From: JACCXM01 sp046328335
GTDB lineage: Bacteria > Chloroflexota > Chloroflexia > Thermomicrobiales > UBA6265
Length of the DNA stretch: 64,000 bases
Assembly (NCBI GenBank): GCA_046328335.1
Contig: JAXLWU010000004.1
Coordinates: 1-64,000 of the forward strand
Direction of reading: 5' to 3'
Shown here: in pieces, positions 59,709-64,000 of the stretch
How the letters are laid out: each line of letters begins with the position of its first letter
Position numbering within the stretch: the first letter of the stretch is position 1
The notes under the pieces: model-generated
Told to the model about the DNA's origin: nothing
Seen by the model: the letters and a program-made list of their open reading frames with translations, nothing else
Database searches by the model: none
Made by a program: the position numbers and the translations under genes

Positions 59709-60233
59709 ATGGCATCCACGATTCCGGCACCGGAGATCACCCCGGTGGAACCATCCATTCACCCCGAAACCCGCATCGGCCACGTCCACCTGAAGGTGTC
59801 GGACCTGGCGCGGTCGATCGCCTTTTACCACGATGCATTCGGGTTCGACGTCATCCAGCAGTACGGCAACAGCGCCGCCTTCCTTTCCGCGGGCGGATAC
59901 CACCACCACCTCGGTCTGAACACCTGGGAGAGCCGTGGCGGAAAGACTCCCGCGCCAGGAACGACCGGTCTCTACCACTTCGCGATCCTCTACCCGAACC
60001 GGAAGGAGTTGGCCCGCGCCCTGAAGCGGCTCCTCGATCATGGCGTGGGGATCGACGGTGCGTCCGACCATGGCGTCAGCGAAGCGATCTACCTGCACGA
60101 TCCGGATGGCAACGGCATCGAGATCTACCGCGACCGCCCGCAAACCGAGTGGCCGCGCGACCCGAACGGTGAACTCGCGATGGTCACCCTGCCACTCGAT
60201 CTGCGCGGTCTTCTCGCCGAACTCGATCGGTAG
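59709..60233 (+). CDS. VOC-family protein (catechol-2,3-dioxygenase/CatE-like)
   Basis: 174 residues from ATG 59709 (AGGAGCAAC upstream). RIGHVHLKVSDLARSIAFYHDAFGFDVIQQYG (His ligand), YHHHLGLNTWESRGG, GLYHFAILYPNRKELARALKRLLDHGVGIDGASDHGVSEAIYLHDPDGNGIEIYRDRP with the second His and Glu ligands. The DPDGNGIEIYRDRP ending is typical of CatE/glyoxalase-like dioxygenases. It probably shares a transcript with the double-VOC gene. Confidence 0.85.
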   Translation: MASTIPAPEITPVEPSIHPETRIGHVHLKVSDLARSIAFYHDAFGFDVIQQYGNSAAFLSAGGYHHHLGLNTWESRGGKTPAPGTTGLYHFAILYPNRKELARALKRLLDHGVGIDGASDHGVSEAIYLHDPDGNGIEIYRDRPQTEWPRDPNGELAMVTLPLDLRGLLAELDR

Positions 60234-60250
60234 ATCGCGGCGAAGAAATG

Positions 60251-60336
60251 GTGTCGTCCCGACCGCAGGAGGGACCTTGGCATTGGCGTCGATCGTTACG
60301 GATGCCGAGATTCCTCGCTGCGGCTCGGAATGACAC
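60251..60336. repeat. Family A palindromic repeat (86 bp)
   Basis: GTGTCGTCCCGACCGCAGGAG-type left end and GAGATTCCTCGCTGCGGCTC, GGAATGACAC right end. It begins just after the VOC stop. It lies in the 650-base gap 60234-60883 with the next family B element; the stretch 60337-60571 between them shows nothing I can name. Confidence 0.85.
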
Positions 60337-60571
60337 AATTTCTGCATGCTGCCTCAGCAGTTCGCCCGCGCTCACCATGAGCACCCGCGCGCCCGGGCCA
60401 AGGTCTGATGGTGAATCCTCGGTCCATTGGGAAGTGTCGTTCTGAACCCGTGGGCGAACCATCTCGGCCGTTCCCATCACCGTCTCCTCAGTCCGCCGCA
60501 ATGCTTCATCGCGTGCGCATGACACGCTGCTGGGGCGCCATGCGCATACTTCCCCCATCGTCACGCTAAAT

Positions 60572-60769
60572 GCCCCTCTCCCTGCGTACAGTCACAGGGG
60601 GAGGTACGGCCGAAATCAGGCGTTCTTGTCGTGGCAGGTAGGCCACGAGACGCGCAAGAGCCCCTCGCCCATCGCAATGGGCGAGGGGTTGGGGTGAGGG
60701 CCAGCGCGGCGAGACCGCCGTACCTCCCCCTGTCACCCTGCGCACAGGGAGAGGGGTTGGGGTGAGGGC
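60572..60769. repeat. Family B composite element with long inverted ends
   Basis: The left end GCCCCTCTCCCTGCGTACAG, ACAGGGGGAGGTACGGC is nearly the reverse complement of the right end GCCGTACCTCCCCCTGT, CACAGGGAGAGGGG. A central family B unit (CCCCTCGCCC-N-GGGCGAGGGG, TTGGGGTGAGGG) lies between. About 198 bp, upstream of the amidohydrolase gene. Confidence 0.8.
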
Positions 60770-60883
60770 TGGCGCCGTGAAAACACGGCATCGGTGCCTT
60801 GAAATCTGCGACACCGACCTGAAAATGCGCGGCGCCGCCAAGCGCGCAAGAGACCGGTCCAAGGTCAACGCTCGGAGGGACTC

Positions 60884-62518
60884 GTGGCACAGGATGTACT
60901 CATCACGAACGGCAAGGTCTGGACCGGCGATCCGTCAAACCCGGTCGCCGCGGCGGTCGCCATCTCGCGGGGCCGGGTGCTGCTTGCCGGACGCGAGGAG
61001 GCGGCGCGTGGCGTGATCGCGCGCGAACCGCGGGTGATCGATGCCGGCGGCCGCACCGTCTTGCCGGGGTTGATCGATGTCCACAATCATTACCTTGCCA
61101 CTGCCGAGGCGCTGGCATCGGTCAACGTCCGGTTCCCCGCCGTCGCCTCCCGCGCCGATCTCACCCGCGTCATCGGCGACGTCGCCGAGGTGACACCGCC
61201 CGGGCAATGGATTCGCGCCGTCGGTCTCGACTGGTCGAAGTTTCCCGACGGCCAGCCTCCCACCCGCGACGATCTCGACGCCGCGACGCTCGGGCATCCG
61301 GTGATCGTCTATCACGTCTCCGTCCACCACGCGCTGGTCAATACGCCCGCCATGCGGGAACGCGGCATCAGCGAAAGCGTCACCGATCCACCTGGCGGTC
61401 AATTCGTGCGCGATGCCTCGGGGCGGCTGACCGGGCTCTGCCTCGATACCGCGACCGACCACATCCTGCCAGTCGCGATCGAGATCGGCTGCCACGGCCC
61501 GAACTTCCACACCATCCTGCCCGGCGAAGACTCGGTCGCCCTCCTCGCGGCGGCGGGTCCTGTCTATCACGCCGCCGGTCTCACCACCGTCTGTGACCCC
61601 CAGGTCACCCGGCGCGAACTGCGGGTCTATCGCGAGGCGGCGCGGCGCGGCTTGCTTGGCTTGCGCGTAGCGTTGATGCCCCTCTCCAATCATCTCGATG
61701 ATTTCGAAGCGGTCGGCATTGCGCCGCCCTTCGGCGACGATCGCCTCCGCATCGCGGCGATGAAACTCTATGCCGACGGCACCCTGATCGGAGGCACCGC
61801 CTGGTTCACCGAACCGTATGGCCCACATCAGGAGTTCACCGGCTCCACCTTCTGGCAGCCCGGTCAACTCGCCGATCTCGTCGCGCGGGCGCACCGCAAT
61901 GGCTGGCAGGTTGGCATCCACACTCAAGGTGACGCGGCCATCGACATGACCCTCACTGCGATCGAGAGCGCCATGCGCGCCGCGCCGCGCATCGACACCC
62001 GCCACCGCATCGAGCATTGCGGCTACCCGACCCCGGACCAGATCGGCCGCATGGCGCGTCTTGGCATCACCCCGATCAACCAGCCGAACTTCCTCGTCGA
62101 CTCCGGCGACGATTTCATCCGCCATCTCGGTCAGCGCGCCCATCGCCTGCAACCGATGCGGGAGGAACTGGATGCCGGAATCAGACCGGTCCTCTCCAGC
62201 GACGCCTTTGTTTCCAGCCTGCGCCCTCTTGACACCATCGGCGCAGCGCTGACGCGCCAGACCCGCACCGGTGCCCCGATCGGCGCCGATCAACGCCTGA
62301 CCCTGGACGAGGCGTTGCGGGCCCACACGATCGACGCGGCGCGGGCGATCGGCATGGAGGATCGCATCGGGTCGCTTCAGCCAAACAAACTCGCCGACGT
62401 CGCCATCGTCGACGGCGATCTGCACGCCACCTCGCCCGAAAGCATCCCCACGATGGCGATGTGGATGACGATGCTGGACGGCGAAATCGTCTGGCGCGCC
62501 CCGGCCGCCCAGGCGTGA
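60884..62518 (+). CDS. YtcJ-type amidohydrolase
   Basis: 544 residues from GTG 60884 (CGGAGGGAC upstream). The metal-dependent amidohydrolase fold: VLITNGKVWTGD beta-sandwich, GLIDVHNHYLATAEAL (His-x-His), MKLYADGTLIGGTAWF (the Lys position reads as Leu-Tyr in this subfamily), WQVGIHTQGDAAIDMTL (His), HRIEHCGYPTPDQIGRM (His), VLSSDAFVSSLRP (Asp) and NKLADVAIVDGDL. It hydrolyses an amide or ring; members include N-substituted formamide deformylases, so the substrate is open. It stands alone. Confidence 0.88.
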   Translation: MAQDVLITNGKVWTGDPSNPVAAAVAISRGRVLLAGREEAARGVIAREPRVIDAGGRTVLPGLIDVHNHYLATAEALASVNVRFPAVASRADLTRVIGDVAEVTPPGQWIRAVGLDWSKFPDGQPPTRDDLDAATLGHPVIVYHVSVHHALVNTPAMRERGISESVTDPPGGQFVRDASGRLTGLCLDTATDHILPVAIEIGCHGPNFHTILPGEDSVALLAAAGPVYHAAGLTTVCDPQVTRRELRVYREAARRGLLGLRVALMPLSNHLDDFEAVGIAPPFGDDRLRIAAMKLYADGTLIGGTAWFTEPYGPHQEFTGSTFWQPGQLADLVARAHRNGWQVGIHTQGDAAIDMTLTAIESAMRAAPRIDTRHRIEHCGYPTPDQIGRMARLGITPINQPNFLVDSGDDFIRHLGQRAHRLQPMREELDAGIRPVLSSDAFVSSLRPLDTIGAALTRQTRTGAPIGADQRLTLDEALRAHTIDAARAIGMEDRIGSLQPNKLADVAIVDGDLHATSPESIPTMAMWMTMLDGEIVWRAPAAQA

Positions 62519-62612
62519 GGGATTTCGACCAGCAGAGACGAGGCAGGCGACGCACGGACCGCACGCGCGGCCAACCACAAGGAAACGCGCGCTGCCGGCG
62601 CCGGCCCGCTTG

Positions 62613-62669
62613 GTGTCGTCCCGACGCAGGAGGGACCTCGGCGTTCGCACCACTCAGATCGACCGACAC
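62613..62669. repeat. Family A repeat, shortened copy
   Basis: GTGTCGTCCCGACGCAGGAG, AGGGACCTCGGCG then a short right part ending CGACCGACAC. It lies between the convergent amidohydrolase and membrane-protein genes. Confidence 0.65.
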
Positions 62670-62722
62670 ATTGCTCCGGGTCCGCGTGGTCGGCGTCCAG
62701 GTCCCCGCAGCGCAGATGGCGC

Positions 62723-63460
62723 CTACCTCGTCTGCACCCGTCCCATGCCGACAAACGACCCGACGCCCAATCCCAGGGCGGCGCCAATGAAGGCCATCCC
62801 GATCGCCACCGCCGCCGGCACCGCCAGCGGAGAGAGTGCAGGCGCCATCAGCCAGCCGACGATCGCGCCGAGCACCAGACCGACGACCACCCCAGCCGCC
62901 GCGCCGCGCTCGGCGGAAGCGGCATGGCGATGATCGATCTCGGTATCATCCAGCCAGTCATCCGCCGCCTCGGCGTAGGTCACCCCGAGGACCGCGCCGT
63001 ACACCAGGTGCAACACCAGATTTCCCAGAATGGGCAGCGGACCGGCATCGAGACGCAGTCCGAGGAAGCCAGCGCCCATCAGGGGCAGGAACACGACGAG
63101 CGACAGCAGCCACGGAATCAGCCCGAAACGCATCCCCTTGCTCAGGCTGGACCCACTCCACATCGGCTCGAACACCCGGGCATAGAGCAGGGCGAAGCAG
63201 AGCCCAACCGCCAGATTGGCGCCGATGGCCAGCACCACGGTCTCGCCGGTGCGATCCACCAGCGGGTTGTGAACCAGCGTCCACGACCAGCGCTGCAATG
63301 CGTTCCCGCTGCCGCTGCCGATCGCGTTCGCCAGCCAGTAGGCGGCGACCAGAACGACCGACATGGCGAAGGTCGCCAGAAATCCGGCGAGCACTCCGGC
63401 CCGGAGCCAGTCCTCCCGAGGCGATGCTTTCGAGGAAAAGGCGACAGTGCGGCTGTTCAT
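62723..63460 (-). CDS. Integral membrane protein of unknown function
   Basis: 245 residues from ATG 63460 (GGGAGGTCTC upstream). Six or so hydrophobic segments: LRAGVLAGFLATFAMSVVLVAAYW, VLAIGANLAVGLCFALLYARVF, IPWLLSLVVFLPLMGAGFLGL, NLVLHLVYGAVLGVTYAEA, then a charged loop (DDWLDDTEIDHRHAASAERG) and a glycine/alanine-rich pair (GAAAGVVVGLVLGAIVGWLM, AVAIGMAFIGAALGLGVGSFVG). This resembles small DUF-type membrane proteins found in this group. No transporter signature or catalytic residue is seen. Confidence 0.7.
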   Translation of the reverse strand: MNSRTVAFSSKASPREDWLRAGVLAGFLATFAMSVVLVAAYWLANAIGSGSGNALQRWSWTLVHNPLVDRTGETVVLAIGANLAVGLCFALLYARVFEPMWSGSSLSKGMRFGLIPWLLSLVVFLPLMGAGFLGLRLDAGPLPILGNLVLHLVYGAVLGVTYAEAADDWLDDTEIDHRHAASAERGAAAGVVVGLVLGAIVGWLMAPALSPLAVPAAVAIGMAFIGAALGLGVGSFVGMGRVQTR

Positions 63461-63683
63461 GAGACCTCCCGAATCCAATGATTGGCTGAACGATGCGTGG
63501 GTCCCAGAATGAGGGGGCTCGTCCGAATGTACGCCGCATGACGCGCCCCGGATGCCCGGAAGCCGGCGTCATTCCGATCAGCCGCGACGTGGGCTACAGT
63601 TCCATCAGCACGTGATCATCACCCGGGACCAATGTGATGAGAGCCGCAGACACCGCCACCATGGCATGGCAAAGCATCCGCAC

Positions 63684-64000
63684 ATGACCCGACGCGACCT
63701 GAATGTGGTACTCATTTCGACGTACGAACTCGGCCGCCAGCCGTTCGGACTCGCCTCCCCTGCGGCCTGGCTGCGTGAAGCGGGAGCGCATGTCCGCTGC
63801 CTCGATCTCGCCGTGGAAGGACTGGATCGGCGCGCGATTGCCGCCGCCGACCTGATCGGCTTCTACGTGCCGATGCACACCGCGACGCGCCTCGCCGCGG
63901 GGTTCGTCTCTCGGGTCCGGCAGATCAATCCTGCTGCCCATCTCTGCTTTTTCGGGCTCTACGCTCCGGTCAATGAAGCGTATCTGCGTGAACTGGGGGC
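63684..64000 (+). CDS. Cobalamin-binding radical SAM-type protein, N-terminus only
   Basis: From ATG 63684 the frame runs to the window end (105 codons): LNVVLISTYELGRQPFGLASPAAWLREAGAHVRCLDLAVEGL, DLIGFYVPMHTATRLAAGF, NPAAHLCFFGLYAPVNEAYLRE. This is the B12-binding-type Rossmann start found before radical SAM domains, close to the group known as CUAEP/CCAEP-tail radical SAM (seleno)proteins. The radical SAM CxxxCxxC and the tail lie beyond the window, so this is a family guess from the N-terminus. The ribosome-binding site is weak. Confidence 0.6.
   Translation, partial: MTRRDLNVVLISTYELGRQPFGLASPAAWLREAGAHVRCLDLAVEGLDRRAIAAADLIGFYVPMHTATRLAAGFVSRVRQINPAAHLCFFGLYAPVNEAYLRELG

Noticed and set aside
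60337..60571. A small RNA or gene between the two repeats
   Set aside because: Short frames lack ribosome-binding sites and motifs, and no promoter-terminator pair is seen.

Overview
The window is a high-GC, densely packed bacterial chromosome segment. Its gene content suggests a Chloroflexota of the Thermomicrobia (Sphaerobacter/Thermomicrobium) type: an HspR-type heat-shock repressor next to a clpB-like start, a complete F420 tail-assembly operon (cofD-cofC-cofE), an archaeal-style nurA-herA-mre11-rad50 operon, many GTG starts with 4-base GTGA overlaps, and several intergenic palindromic repeat families. The lineage is an inference from content; no rRNA, tRNA, CRISPR array, transposase or prophage gene was seen.

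Layout. 0-6.2 kb: start of a clpB-like gene, hspR with a HAIR-like operator, a glycerophosphodiesterase, a DedA protein, a discoidin-domain protein, a frameshifted M42 aminopeptidase, and a dimethylarginine-hydrolase-type enzyme coupled to a small unknown protein. 6.3-13.7 kb: the tightly overlapping DNA-end-processing operon nurA-herA-mre11(sbcD)-rad50(sbcC). 13.7-21 kb: a deacetylase-like secreted protein, a nucleotide-sugar epimerase, argH coupled to a GNAT gene, upp, a VOC protein, a methyltransferase, and a CYCXC-family lipoprotein whose reading frame continues through an in-frame TGA (candidate selenocysteine). 21-28.5 kb: a ytfQRT-yjfF-like sugar importer, divergent from an enolase-superfamily dehydratase and a short-chain dehydrogenase. 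29-34.2 kb: an M20 peptidase and two near-duplicate Tat-type solute-binding proteins, each preceded by a heptamer-repeat array running into an extended -10.

34.4-39.2 kb holds what I consider the most interesting system. A minus-strand operon encodes two Opp/Dpp-type permeases, a family-5 solute-binding protein and a PPOX-nitroreductase fusion resembling the FbiB C-terminal domain. It is headed by a clear FMN riboswitch followed by an intrinsic terminator. This suggests flavin-controlled import plus an FMN-dependent step of F420 maturation, which complements the separate cofDCE operon at 45.2-48 kb, whose CofE lacks that domain.

39.5-51.8 kb: a large LuxR-type ATPase regulator, an acyl-CoA ligase and serine-hydrolase pair, the F420 operon with its own PPOX oxidoreductase, an FGGY kinase coupled to a PIG-L deacetylase, and two small unknown or secreted proteins. 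51.8-56.6 kb: cobalamin-dependent methionine synthase, a secreted zinc peptidase and a GlsB-type membrane protein. 56.7-60.2 kb looks like a quinone/electrophile-stress island: a YodB-like HxlR regulator, YceI, an esterase and two ring-cleaving-type VOC proteins. 60.9-64 kb: an amidohydrolase, an integral membrane protein and the N-terminus of a probable cobalamin-binding radical SAM protein.

Two main repeat families run through the intergenic spaces. Family A is an ~86-bp palindromic element beginning GTGTCGTCCCGAC. Family B is a CCCCTCTCCC/GGGAGAGGGG hairpin followed by TTGGGGTGAGGG and lies mostly where genes converge. A third, smaller GACGCAGGCGTC palindrome also occurs.
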